A stretch of DNA of 33,297 nt, taken from NCBI GenBank assembly GCA_052144935.1, contig JBKQPR010000286.1:1-33297 (forward strand), in the 5' to 3' direction. Each line of letters starts with the position of its first letter. The first letter of the stretch is position 1. Below, piece after piece: positions 8,175 through 15,757 of this stretch. This stretch comes from JOPF133 sp052144935 (lineage in GTDB: Bacteria > Acidobacteriota > Terriglobia > Bryobacterales > Bryobacteraceae). The position numbers and the translations under genes were made by a program. Below the pieces are notes generated by a model. That model searched no databases and was not told the origin of the DNA. It saw only the letters and a list, made by a program, of their open reading frames with translations.

Positions 8175-9410
8175 ATGCTTCGCAGGCTTGTAGTACTCAT
8201 GGCGGCGACTTTGCCTGTCGCCGTGGCGCAGAATACGCGGGTTGTGGAGGAGATCGCCGCGAAGGTCAACGGCGACATCATCACGCGCGGCGAACTGGAG
8301 CAGACCAGGAGGGACGTCGAACAGCAACTGCGCGCCGAAGGAACGACCGGCGCCAAGCTGAACGACGCGGTGCGGGCGTATTCGGCCAATGCGCTGCGGG
8401 ACCAGATCGATCAGCTCCTGTTGGTGCAGAAGGGCAAAGATCTCAATATCAACGTGGACGGCGAGGTGACGCGCGAGCTGGCCGATATGCAGGTGGCCAG
8501 CAAGATCACCGATCCCGACAAGTTCCACGACGCCATCCAACAGCAGTACGGCATGACCTTCGACAATTTCAAAGACAAGATGAAGCGCCAGTACCTGGCG
8601 CAGCGCGTGATCGGCCAGGAAGTGGGCTATCGCATCCAGATTCCCGACGCCGAGCTGCAGAAATATTACGAAGACCATAAGACCGAGTACGTGCGCAAGG
8701 AGCAGGTCTTCCTCAGCCAGATTCTGATTTCCACGGAGGGCAAAACGCCCGAGCAGGCAGCGGTGGCCGAGCAGAAGGCTAAGGACATTGTGGCGCGCGC
8801 CCGCAAGGGCGAGAAGTTCAGCGACCTGGTGCGCGACAACTCCGACGACCCGGAGACGGTCCGCACCGGCGGCTCCCTGCCTGCCTACCAGCGCGGCATG
8901 ATGGAGAAGTCCATGGAAGACGTGGTCTTCAAGGAAAAGAAGGGCTTCGTCACCGATCCGTTCCAGACCCCCCTGGGCTTCGTAATTCTGCGTATCGACG
9001 AGCGGTACGAAGCCGGCCAGGCCACCTTTGAGGAAGTCCGCGGCGAAATTCAGGACCGCATGGCGCGTCCCAAAATGGAGCCCAAGATCCGCGAATATCT
9101 CACCCTCCTGCGCCAGGAAGCGTTCCTCGAAATTAAAGAAGGCTACACCGACAGCGGCCAGGCGCCCGGCAAGGACACCCGCTGGCACGATGTGGCGCAA
9201 TTGAAGCCGCAGACCATCACCAAGGAAGAGGTGGCCGCGCGCACCAGGCAGCACAAGAGGTTTATGAACCTCGTGCCCATTCCGGGAACCGAGAAGCCGA
9301 TACTCGGGTCCGCGCCCGCGGCTCCCGCGGCGGCCAAGCCGCAAGCCGCTCCGGCGAACACTCCGCCGCCTGCGGGCACCCCGCCGGGCGACGCGCCCGT
9401 CAAACAATGA
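8175..9410 (+). CDS. SurA-like periplasmic peptidyl-prolyl isomerase
   Basis: 411 residues. MLRRLVVLMAATLPVAVAQ is a signal peptide. Next comes a SurA-type N-terminal chaperone domain (VVEEIAAKVNGDIITRGELE, about 22-170) and one parvulin/rotamase domain (about 175-290), recognisable by VFLSQILIS, FSDLVRDNSDDPETVRTGGS and the C-terminal part FQTPLGFVILRIDER. The last 40 residues are Ala/Pro-rich and probably disordered. It is likely to assist outer-membrane protein folding or act as a general periplasmic foldase; E. coli SurA has two parvulin domains whereas only one is obvious here. The ATG of the downstream gene overlaps its TGA (ATGA), so the two are coupled. Confidence 0.9.
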   Translation: MLRRLVVLMAATLPVAVAQNTRVVEEIAAKVNGDIITRGELEQTRRDVEQQLRAEGTTGAKLNDAVRAYSANALRDQIDQLLLVQKGKDLNINVDGEVTRELADMQVASKITDPDKFHDAIQQQYGMTFDNFKDKMKRQYLAQRVIGQEVGYRIQIPDAELQKYYEDHKTEYVRKEQVFLSQILISTEGKTPEQAAVAEQKAKDIVARARKGEKFSDLVRDNSDDPETVRTGGSLPAYQRGMMEKSMEDVVFKEKKGFVTDPFQTPLGFVILRIDERYEAGQATFEEVRGEIQDRMARPKMEPKIREYLTLLRQEAFLEIKEGYTDSGQAPGKDTRWHDVAQLKPQTITKEEVAARTRQHKRFMNLVPIPGTEKPILGSAPAAPAAAKPQAAPANTPPPAGTPPGDAPVKQ

Positions 9411-10705
9411 AATCTCCTTATGTGAACGAAGTCGAGGCGAACAAGGTCATCACCACCAGTTTCCTGGTTCACTCGAAGGAGATTCGCCAGAAGAAGACCG
9501 GCGAGTTCTATCTCTCCCTGCTGCTCGGAGACCGCACCGGCGAACTCGACGCCAAGATGTGGGACAACGTTACCGAGGTGCTCGAAGCCTTCGACCGCGA
9601 CGATTTCGTCAAAGTCAAAGGGCTGATCCAGGTGTTTCACAACCGGCCGCAGTTGACCGTCCACAAGGTCCGCCGGATGGACGACAGCGAAGTCGATTAC
9701 GCCGATTACTTCCCGTCCTCCAAACGCGATCCCGACGAAATGTGGAACGAGCTGCGGGGCGTGGTGGCGGAGATCGCCAATCCGCACCTGAAGGCTCTGC
9801 TCACCCGCATGCTGGACGATCCCGATGTGGCCCTGCGCTACCGGCGCGCGCCCGCCGCCAAGCAGATTCACCATGCCTACCTGGGAGGGCTGATCGAGCA
9901 CGTGCTGTCGCTTTGCGCGCTGGCCCGCCTCATCGCGCCGCACTATCCGCAGATCGACGCCGACCTGCTGCTGACCGGCGTGGTGCTGCACGATATCGGC
10001 AAGATCTACGAGCTGAACTATGAGCGCGGCTTTTCTTACTCCAGCGACGGCCAGTTGCTCGGCCACATTTCCATCGCCTTGCGGATGGTGGCGGAAACGC
10101 TGCGCGGCCTGCCCGATTTTCCGCCGCCCCTGCGGTCGCTGGTGGAGCACATGATCCTCAGCCACCACGGGCACTTGGAGTTCGGCTCGCCCAAGCTGCC
10201 ACAGTTCCCCGAAGCCCTGCTGCTGCACTACCTGGACGATATGGACTCCAAAATGGAGTGCATGCGGGCGCTGATCGCCCACGACCGTCAGGTGGAGGGC
10301 TGTTTCACCACGTACAGCCCGGCGCTGGAGCGCGCGGCTCTCAAGAAAGACCGCTACTTGAATGGCGTGGCCCCGCCGGAGCGCAACGGCGCTGCCCAGC
10401 CGGACCGCAACGGCGCCGCACCGACAGACCGCGCCAAGCCCGCCGGGGCCAGTGGCGCCGCCTCGCAGGAGCGTGCCCGACCCGCCGCCGGTCCCGCTGC
10501 AGCCGAAACGCCCGCCGCCCCGCCGGAGCGTACCCGGCCCGCCGCCGAGCCCCATGCAGCCGCCGAAACGCTCGCCGCCTCCGCGCCGCTAGTGGCTCAG
10601 CCGGCTCTCGCCGAGCATCCTTTATTTGCCGCCAAGCCCGATTCGCCGTTCGCCGATAAGTTGAAACAGGCGCTTCTGCCCGCCGGCTCCAAACAGGAAA
10701 GCTGA
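9407..10705 (+). CDS. YhaM-like OB-fold/HD-domain 3'-5' exoribonuclease
   Basis: 432 residues. Residues about 10-90 form an OB nucleic-acid-binding fold (ITTSFLVHSKEIRQKKTGEF, then LGDRTGELDAKMWDN). Residues about 150-310 form an HD phosphohydrolase domain: HHAYLGGLIEHVLSLCALAR, the HD pair at about 195-196 in VVLHDIGKIYEL, a later LGHISIA, and SHHGHLEFGSPK. This OB-HD order is that of YhaM/CBF1 exonucleases, which trim RNA and single-stranded DNA. After about residue 320 a tail of more than 100 residues, rich in Pro, Ala and Arg with imperfect repeats (PPERNGAAQPDRNGAA and PPERTRPAAE types), is added. It overlaps the preceding gene by 4 nt and the next by 1 nt. Confidence 0.88.
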   Translation: MKSPYVNEVEANKVITTSFLVHSKEIRQKKTGEFYLSLLLGDRTGELDAKMWDNVTEVLEAFDRDDFVKVKGLIQVFHNRPQLTVHKVRRMDDSEVDYADYFPSSKRDPDEMWNELRGVVAEIANPHLKALLTRMLDDPDVALRYRRAPAAKQIHHAYLGGLIEHVLSLCALARLIAPHYPQIDADLLLTGVVLHDIGKIYELNYERGFSYSSDGQLLGHISIALRMVAETLRGLPDFPPPLRSLVEHMILSHHGHLEFGSPKLPQFPEALLLHYLDDMDSKMECMRALIAHDRQVEGCFTTYSPALERAALKKDRYLNGVAPPERNGAAQPDRNGAAPTDRAKPAGASGAASQERARPAAGPAAAETPAAPPERTRPAAEPHAAAETLAASAPLVAQPALAEHPLFAAKPDSPFADKLKQALLPAGSKQES

Positions 10706-11115
10706 TGCCGAAACCCGCGCGCGATGTCCCCCCACCGCTGGAGTTGGAGTGCCTGAAGGCCTTGTGGTCGCTTGAGGAAGGCAATGTCAAGGAGGTGCAG
10801 CAGGTGGTGGCGCAAACCCGGCCGCTAGCCTACACCACCATCATGACGGTGCTGGACCGCCTGGTGCGCAAGGGCAAGCTGACGCGCCGAAAACAGGGCC
10901 GCGCCTTTGTCTATTCGCCGGTCACCTCGCGCGACTCCATGCGCCGCGTGGCCATACAAGAGTTGCTGGACGGCTTCTTCGACGGCTCCCAGCAGGCGCT
11001 CCTCCACTTCCTGAAAGATGGGACCGCGCAGGCCGCCGCCGCGGTAGTCGGAGGCGCCCCGCAAGTCCCCGCCCCGCCGGAAGAGGACACCCGCATCGAC
11101 ACGGTGCTGCTGTAG
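10705..11115 (+). CDS. BlaI/MecI/CopY-family transcriptional repressor
   Basis: 136 residues with a winged helix: LELECLKALWSLEEGNVKEV, AYTTIMTVLDRLVRKGKLTR (recognition helix), and RAFVYSPVTSRDSMRR, followed by a C-terminal dimerisation helix (LLDGFFDGSQQALLHFL). The final 30 residues are Ala/Pro-rich. Family members are often induced by cleavage through a neighbouring BlaR1-type M56 metalloprotease; no such gene is present here. The ATG overlaps the TGA of the OB-HD gene by one base (TGATG), placing the repressor at the end of the mfd-side operon. Its targets cannot be read from the sequence. Confidence 0.9.
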   Translation: MPKPARDVPPPLELECLKALWSLEEGNVKEVQQVVAQTRPLAYTTIMTVLDRLVRKGKLTRRKQGRAFVYSPVTSRDSMRRVAIQELLDGFFDGSQQALLHFLKDGTAQAAAAVVGGAPQVPAPPEEDTRIDTVLL

Positions 11116-11259
11116 GCGCGCAGGCCGCTCCCTGGGGCGCTGGAAGGCACGGGCGGACCCGGCGATTGGCCTGAAGGATCCGGCTGCCGAACTGGCAGCC
11201 ATGTGAGCGGGCAATCGACCAATTGGCATTCCACAAGCGGCCCAAGCCTGATAGTATCA

Positions 11260-12387
11260 ATGGCTATGCTGATCACTGCCGCAATCCTGGCGATCTTCGT
11301 CTATGGAATAATCGCCGCCATGTTGGGCACCATACTGCCCGACATCTCCCAACGGTTTTCGCTGACTCCCAAGCAGAACGGCAACATCGCATTATTTCAG
11401 GCTGTCGGATTGATAATCGGATCGTTCTGTGTCGGCCCGCTGATGGACATGGAAGGCAAGCAGGTCGGAATGCTCCTCGGGTTGGCGCTGGTGGCGGCGG
11501 CGCTGTTCCTGCTGCGCGGGGCAGGAGGGTATCAGCCGGTGGTGGTGGCGATGACGCTGCTGGGCATCGGCGGCGGCATTGTGGTGACCGCGGCCAACAG
11601 CCTGAACCCCGATATCCGGCCGGATAACCCGGCGGCGCTCAGCAACTTGCTCAATCTCTTCTTCGGACTCGGCGGCCTGGTGACGCCTCTGGTCAGCGCC
11701 AAACTGTTCCAGCAGAAGCCGCGGTCGCTCACCCTGTTTGCCGCCACGCTGGCGATTCTCGGTCTGCTGGCCAGCGCCGTGGCGCCCTTCAAACCCGCCA
11801 CCGGGCAAGTCTCGTTTCAATTCTCGGCCGTGGGCGGCTTGCTCACGAATCCCCACCTGCTGGCCCTCTCGGCGATGCTGTTCCTCTACGTGACGTGCGA
11901 GGTGGGCGTGTGGAACTGGCTGGTCCGCCACCTGATTGCGCAGGGCGTTCCCGAATCCAAGGCCCTGACGATCCTTTCTCTGGGCTTTGCACTGGGCCTG
12001 CTGATCGGACGCATTGGCGCCTCCCAGATTCTGGAACAGGTGAACCCCAAAACCGTGTTGAGCGGAGCGGCCGCTCTGATGGCCATCACCAGTTTCCTGA
12101 TGCTGCGCAGTTCCAGCCCAGGAGTGGCCCAGGCGCTGGTGTTCCTCGCCGGCCTGGCCATGGCCCCGGTCTTCCCCACAGTGCTCGGCGTGGTGGGCAA
12201 CGATTTCAAGAGCGGATCGGGAGCCACTGCCATCGGCATCGCGGTGACATTCGGCTGGCTCGGACTGGTGGTCAGCTCGCCCATCATCGGCGGCATCGCC
12301 GGGGACGACCCCAAAGGATTGAAGAAGGCGCTCCTGGTGATTCCCGCCGCTTCGCTGATCATGTTCCTGGTGTCCTTCGCGCTGTAG
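11260..12387 (+). CDS. MFS permease, sugar-permease-like
   Basis: About 375 residues with 11-12 hydrophobic segments. The first part (ILAIFVYGIIAAMLGTILPD, then NGNIALFQAVGLIIGSFCVGP and LMDMEGKQVGMLLGL) has the MFS layout with a loop-2/3-type acidic-basic motif. The second half contains GFALGLLIGRIGAS and a late segment AIGIAVTFGWLGLVVSSPII. It resembles the fucose/glucose permease branch, but the substrate is not determined. Start is uncertain: a GTG at 11203 adds 19 polar residues, whereas the ATG at 11260 begins just before the first membrane helix and is preferred. No good ribosome binding site is seen for either. The 144-nt gap after blaI makes co-transcription uncertain. Confidence 0.85.
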   Translation: MAMLITAAILAIFVYGIIAAMLGTILPDISQRFSLTPKQNGNIALFQAVGLIIGSFCVGPLMDMEGKQVGMLLGLALVAAALFLLRGAGGYQPVVVAMTLLGIGGGIVVTAANSLNPDIRPDNPAALSNLLNLFFGLGGLVTPLVSAKLFQQKPRSLTLFAATLAILGLLASAVAPFKPATGQVSFQFSAVGGLLTNPHLLALSAMLFLYVTCEVGVWNWLVRHLIAQGVPESKALTILSLGFALGLLIGRIGASQILEQVNPKTVLSGAAALMAITSFLMLRSSSPGVAQALVFLAGLAMAPVFPTVLGVVGNDFKSGSGATAIGIAVTFGWLGLVVSSPIIGGIAGDDPKGLKKALLVIPAASLIMFLVSFAL

Positions 12388-12397
12388 AGCACCGCTT

Positions 12398-12416
12398 GCC
12401 CGGGGGAGTGCCGGGC
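12398..12416 (+). terminator. Short GC hairpin after the permease
   Basis: GCCCGG (12398-12403) and CCGGGC (12411-12416) form a 6-bp stem with a 7-nt loop, 10 nt after the stop. There is no T-run, so the terminator call is weak. The rest of 12417-12669 holds no gene I can support. Confidence 0.25.
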
Positions 12417-12528
12417 GCGCCCGCTGCCAGGGGGTTCTCGCTGGCGGCCATTTCGGGCCATGCGCGAGTGCTTTAGCCGACAAGCGCCTGCTGGGGGTGC
12501 CCTCCGGGGGCGCCCTCTGGAGGTGCCA

Positions 12529-12556
12529 TAAAGCGTTAGAAATAAAGCGTTAGAAA
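12529..12556. repeat. 14-bp tandem duplication
   Basis: TAAAGCGTTAGAAA occurs twice head to tail at 12529-12542 and 12543-12556, AT-rich against a GC-rich background in the gap between the permease and the lacI/PIN remnant. No function is apparent. Confidence 0.85.
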
Positions 12557-12669
12557 TGAGCCCGACAGGACTGCGGCACTTCTACGCAAGGGCGTTTTGC
12601 GTCAAATGACGTGACTGGGGACTTATCGGGAGTAATGGCGTTTCAGGGCTGGCCCCCAATCAGCCGCCA

Positions 12670-12838
12670 TCACCTTCGACCGCCGAGGAGGTCGAGGATG
12701 GCTACGTCGCCTCCGAAAACCATCTCCGATACATCCCCTGCTCTAATGTAGCCAAGGTATTCCGCCACCTCCCGATCAGTCAGCTTCGTTGCGGTTCGAA
12801 CGCGAGAATATTCGAAAACGCGCTCAAGCTCTCTCCTC
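12670..12838 (-). pseudogene. Fragment of a PIN_3-type (COG1569) toxin gene
   Basis: The minus-strand frame reads RELERVFEYSRVRTATKLTD, then REVAEYLGYIRAGDVSEMV, FGGDVAILDLLGG and a TGA at 12670-12672. The segment 'ELxRVLxYPRVRxxxxLTDxEVxEFL' is characteristic of PIN_3-family putative toxins. The N-terminal DTNVL-type acidic motif is missing and the C-terminal acidic loop appears to be shortened by a deletion. It is joined directly, in a different frame, to the truncated end of lacI. Identification rests on pattern recall only. Confidence 0.5.
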
Positions 12839-13561
12839 GGGCCGTGACGACTCGACCGCCAGCTTTTCGCGGCACAGCGCCGTCACATCGGCCGGACGAA
12901 GGTTGCCTTGCGAGATGAGTTGCTCTTCCACGGGAATGCCGGCGCGCTCCAGAGCCCGCAGGTAGCCCTGCACTCTGCGCCGCTCGTTCTTGAGGGCGAG
13001 CGGGCCCGTCACGACGGCGATCCGCCGCAGCCCCATGGAGATGAGGTGATTCACGTCCATTTCCGCGGCCTCCGTATCCTCTACGGACACGGTATCCACG
13101 GGCACGCGGTCCGGAATCCGGTCCAGGCACACCACCGGAATACCGGCGTCCAAAATGCGCGAGATCTGGCTGATGGGCGTGGGCGAGGCGGCAACCACCA
13201 ACAGCATCCCCTCCACCCGCTGCGAGCGCAGCAGCGAGAAAAGTTCGTGTTGCCTGGCACCATCGTCGTCGGAGTTCACGGCAATCAACCAGTAGCCCCG
13301 TTTCCGCGCCGCCGTTTCCGCGCCGCGAATGACTTGCGGGAAGAACGAAATGGTCATGTCGGGAACGATGATTCCCAGGGTGCGCGTCTTGCTGGTCTTC
13401 AGGCTGCGGGCGACGTGGTTCGGATGATAATTCAGCTCGCGGATCGCGGCTTGCACCTTCAGGCGAAGCTCGTCACTGACCGGAACCGATCCCGTGACGA
13501 CATGGGAGACGGTCCCCACCGACACGCCGGCTACTTCCGCGACTTTCTTGATGCTCGGCAT
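12824..13561 (-). CDS. LacI-family transcriptional regulator, C-terminally truncated
   Basis: The N-terminal helix-turn-helix and hinge are complete: SIKKVAEVAGVSVGTVSHVV, VQAAIRELNYHPNHVARSLK. The first half of the periplasmic-binding-protein-like sensor follows (TRTLGIIVPDMTISFFPQVI, LLRSQRVEGMLLVVAAS, VVCLDRIPDR, LISMGLRRIAVVTGPL). The protein stops at 245 residues while the family averages about 340: the segment normally starting PTAIFaaND and the last effector-binding elements are gone. The final residues, ESSRPEERA, come from reading out of frame into a PIN-toxin remnant. It lies downstream of the minus-strand sugar operon and would have been its natural regulator. DNA binding could survive, but effector response is doubtful. 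Confidence 0.85.
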   Translation of the reverse strand: MPSIKKVAEVAGVSVGTVSHVVTGSVPVSDELRLKVQAAIRELNYHPNHVARSLKTSKTRTLGIIVPDMTISFFPQVIRGAETAARKRGYWLIAVNSDDDGARQHELFSLLRSQRVEGMLLVVAASPTPISQISRILDAGIPVVCLDRIPDRVPVDTVSVEDTEAAEMDVNHLISMGLRRIAVVTGPLALKNERRRVQGYLRALERAGIPVEEQLISQGNLRPADVTALCREKLAVESSRPEERA

Positions 13562-13615
13562 AAGGCATGGTCAGACGACTCCCACAGAAGCTGTAAGAAA
13601 GCGGTTGGCAGGGTT

Positions 13616-13635
13616 GGCAGGCGGAAGCGCCTGCC
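13616..13635 (-). terminator. Strong hairpin between DUF1080 gene and lacI
   Basis: GGCAGGCG (13616-13623), loop GAAG, CGCCTGCC (13628-13635): a perfect 8-bp GC stem lying 13 nt past the DUF1080 stop on the minus strand. The minus-strand sequence after the stem has a weak pyrimidine tract (TTTCTT). It may end the sugar operon transcript or be a dispersed REP-like palindrome. Confidence 0.45.
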
Positions 13636-13648
13636 CCACATGCCCGAC

Positions 13649-14425
13649 CTAGAAATTCTTGATCCGGATGTTCCGCGCCTCGACCTTCTCTCCCGCCTGG
13701 GTGACATGTAACTGGATGCCGATCAGCCCATCTAACTTGCGATTGGCCTTGTCGTCATCGATCAAAACGCTCATCACGTGACCGTTGATCAATTGGATCA
13801 GCGTGTTGCCGCGCGCTATGACCTCCATGTCGTTCCAATCGCCGCTCTTGATGAAATTCTTCAACTCGGCGCCGTCACCGACGGATCCGACTAATGCCGA
13901 TTTCTGGCCGTCACCCACATAGGTGAAGTTACCGCGATTGGCAAGAAATCCCCGGGCGCGCTCTTCATAAACCTGACCGGTGTAGCGCTCATCCGCATCG
14001 ATGTCGGCCTGATAGCCCTGCATCACCCATTTGGCAACGTCCGGCCGTTCGATACTGCGGTATTGTACGCCGCTGTTGCCGCCGGCGCCGGTGAGGCGAT
14101 ATTGCAGTTTCAGGTCGAAGTCGGCTGGCTTGCCATCGCGCCAGATGCAGAAAATATTCTGCTTGGGCATATGGCCGGGCCGCGTTTCAGCCACCATAGC
14201 GCCGTCTTCCACGCGCCAGAAATCCGGATCGCAATCCCAGCCCTTCAGGGACGATCCGTCGAAGATGCGCTGGAACCCCACCTCTTCGATGGGCTGCTGG
14301 CCCGGCATGCCTCCGCGCCCGCGTCCGGCGCTTGGCGGTGCGCCTTTCGGCGCCGCGCCGCGTCCCGCATCCTGGGCGAAGAGTCCGATCAGGCCGATTG
14401 AGAAGACCGTGGCCGCACAGGCCAC
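13649..14425 (-). CDS. 3-keto-disaccharide hydrolase family protein (DUF1080)
   Basis: A secreted concanavalin-like lectin fold protein. The family signature is clear: GFQRIFDGSSLKGWDCDPDF, WRVEDGAMVAETRPG, then GGNSGVQYRS, TGQVYEERARGFL, WNDMEVIARGNTLIQLINGH and VMSVLIDDD. Characterised members hydrolyse 3-keto-glycosides such as 3-keto-trehalose. The frame is open back to 14671, which would overlap the upstream oxidoreductase gene, so a GTG at 14425 is proposed. It gives VACAATVFSIGLIGLFAQD, a plausible signal peptide, about 258 residues. No ribosome binding site is visible because a palindromic element occupies the sequence just upstream, so the true start is uncertain. Fourth gene of the minus-strand sugar operon. 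Confidence 0.85.
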   Translation of the reverse strand: MACAATVFSIGLIGLFAQDAGRGAAPKGAPPSAGRGRGGMPGQQPIEEVGFQRIFDGSSLKGWDCDPDFWRVEDGAMVAETRPGHMPKQNIFCIWRDGKPADFDLKLQYRLTGAGGNSGVQYRSIERPDVAKWVMQGYQADIDADERYTGQVYEERARGFLANRGNFTYVGDGQKSALVGSVGDGAELKNFIKSGDWNDMEVIARGNTLIQLINGHVMSVLIDDDKANRKLDGLIGIQLHVTQAGEKVEARNIRIKNF

Positions 14426-14426
14426 A

Positions 14427-14549
14427 GTGGCGCAGGCTCTCAGCGTGCAGCGTCGAGACTCGACTCGACGCTCTTGCGGCCTGGGGCAAGGAACGTCGGC
14501 ACGAGTGCCGACGGGCCCAGAGGGCACCCCGGCTGAGAGCCTGCGCCAC
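14427..14549. repeat. 123-bp palindromic element with 17-bp terminal inverted repeats
   Basis: Ends: GTGGCGCAGGCTCTCAG (14427-14443) and its exact reverse complement CTGAGAGCCTGCGCCAC (14533-14549). Inside are two more perfect palindromes: GCGTCGAG/CTCGACGC (14450-14457 with 14464-14471) and CGTCGGCAC-GA-GTGCCGACG (14494-14513). It fills almost the whole gap between the Gfo/Idh stop (14571) and the DUF1080 start. No target duplication or coding capacity is visible. The compact nested layout suggests a REP/MITE-like non-autonomous element or a structured RNA in the operon mRNA. Confidence 0.75.
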
Positions 14550-14570
14550 GGCGGCCATGAAGTTATTCGA

Positions 14571-15755
14571 TCAAACGTTGGCAACGGCATCAGATCCTCC
14601 ACTTGCGCGCGCCGAATCGGCGGAGCGCACTTGAACCCATCTTCGATTGGCGGCCGATTGCAGCACCGCATCGGTCACGTAATCGGTCTGCAATGCGTCG
14701 CGGAAATTCGGCGACGCGCTCTCTAGTCCGGCAGCCGCGGTCAGGAAGTCGGCAGCCTGGTGAATGAAGGTATGTTCGTACCCGATCTGCAAGCCCGGGA
14801 CCCACCAGTGCTTCATGTAGGGATGGCTGGCATCGGTGATGTGAATGCTGCGCCATCCGCGCAGGCAGCCTTCATCCCGGTGATCGAAATACTGCAGCCG
14901 GTGCAGGTCGTGCAGGTCCCAACCGATGGAAGCATGCTCGCCATTGATTTCGAGCGTGTAGAGCGCCTTGTGGCCGCGCGCGTAACGGGTGGCCTCAAAG
15001 GTGGCCAGCGAACCGTTGTGGAAACGGGCCAGAAACGCGCTGGCATCGTCGATGCCGACCGGCTCGACCTTGCCGGTGAGATTGTGTTTCCGCTCTTTGA
15101 TGAAAGTCTCGGTCATGGCGGAGACTTCGTCGATGCCACCGTTCAGCCACAGGGCCGTGTCGATGCAGTGTGCCAGCAGGTCGCCGGTCACGCCGCTGCC
15201 GGCAACGCTCACGTCCAATCGCCACAGCCCCTCGCCTCCCTGCGGCAGGTCGCTCGACATGGTCCAATCCTGCAGAAACTTGGCGCGGTAGTGAAAAATC
15301 TTCCCCAGGCGGCCCTCGTCGATCAACTGGCGAGCCATCATCACGGCCGGCACACGCCGGTAGTTGTACCAGACCATGTTGGGTACGCCGGCCGCTTCAA
15401 CGGCCTTGGTCATGGCCTCCCCTTCAGCACCGTTGCGTCCCAGCGGCTTTTCGCACATCACCATCTTGCCTGCCTGCGCCGCGGCGATGGCGATCTCCGC
15501 GTGCGTGTCGTTGGGGCTGGCGATGTCAATCAGATCGATCGAGGGAGAGTCAACCAGTTTTCGCCAATCGGTTTCCACCGACTCATACCCCCACTTCGCG
15601 GCGAAGGCCTGCGCCCGCGCGGCATTCCGGGCGCAGACGGTCTTCAGGACCGGTTGGTAAGGAACGTCGAAAAAGTGGCTCACCTGCGCGAAGGCGTTGG
15701 AATGGGTCCGTCCCATGAACCCATAGCCGACCATACCGATGTTGAGTTGCTTCAT
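14571..15755 (-). CDS. Gfo/Idh/MocA family sugar dehydrogenase
   Basis: 394 residues. The N-terminal Rossmann fold reads LNIGMVGYGFMGRTHSNAFA, and the catalytic-site EKP motif appears as MVMCEKPLGRNGAE; a C-terminal substrate domain follows (YRAKFLQDWTMSSDLP, GDLLAHCIDTALWLNG). There is no signal peptide, so it is cytoplasmic, unlike the Tat-type homologue at 630. A likely role is oxidation of a glycoside hydroxyl, commonly C3, or reduction of a keto sugar. The ATG at 15755 is chosen because the reading frame extends upstream only by running out of frame through the isomerase gene. The gap to that gene is 2 nt, which indicates an operon. Confidence 0.92.
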   Translation of the reverse strand: MKQLNIGMVGYGFMGRTHSNAFAQVSHFFDVPYQPVLKTVCARNAARAQAFAAKWGYESVETDWRKLVDSPSIDLIDIASPNDTHAEIAIAAAQAGKMVMCEKPLGRNGAEGEAMTKAVEAAGVPNMVWYNYRRVPAVMMARQLIDEGRLGKIFHYRAKFLQDWTMSSDLPQGGEGLWRLDVSVAGSGVTGDLLAHCIDTALWLNGGIDEVSAMTETFIKERKHNLTGKVEPVGIDDASAFLARFHNGSLATFEATRYARGHKALYTLEINGEHASIGWDLHDLHRLQYFDHRDEGCLRGWRSIHITDASHPYMKHWWVPGLQIGYEHTFIHQAADFLTAAAGLESASPNFRDALQTDYVTDAVLQSAANRRWVQVRSADSARASGGSDAVANV

Positions 15756-15757
15756 GT

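Noticed and set aside
10341..10790. Minus-strand ORF opposite the exonuclease tail
   Set aside because: Shadow of the Pro/Ala-rich repeats; no start signal and no motif.
14426..14671. N-terminal extension of the DUF1080 protein back to 14671
   Set aside because: It would overlap the upstream gene by about 100 nt and translate through the palindromic element; the signal peptide begins near 14425.
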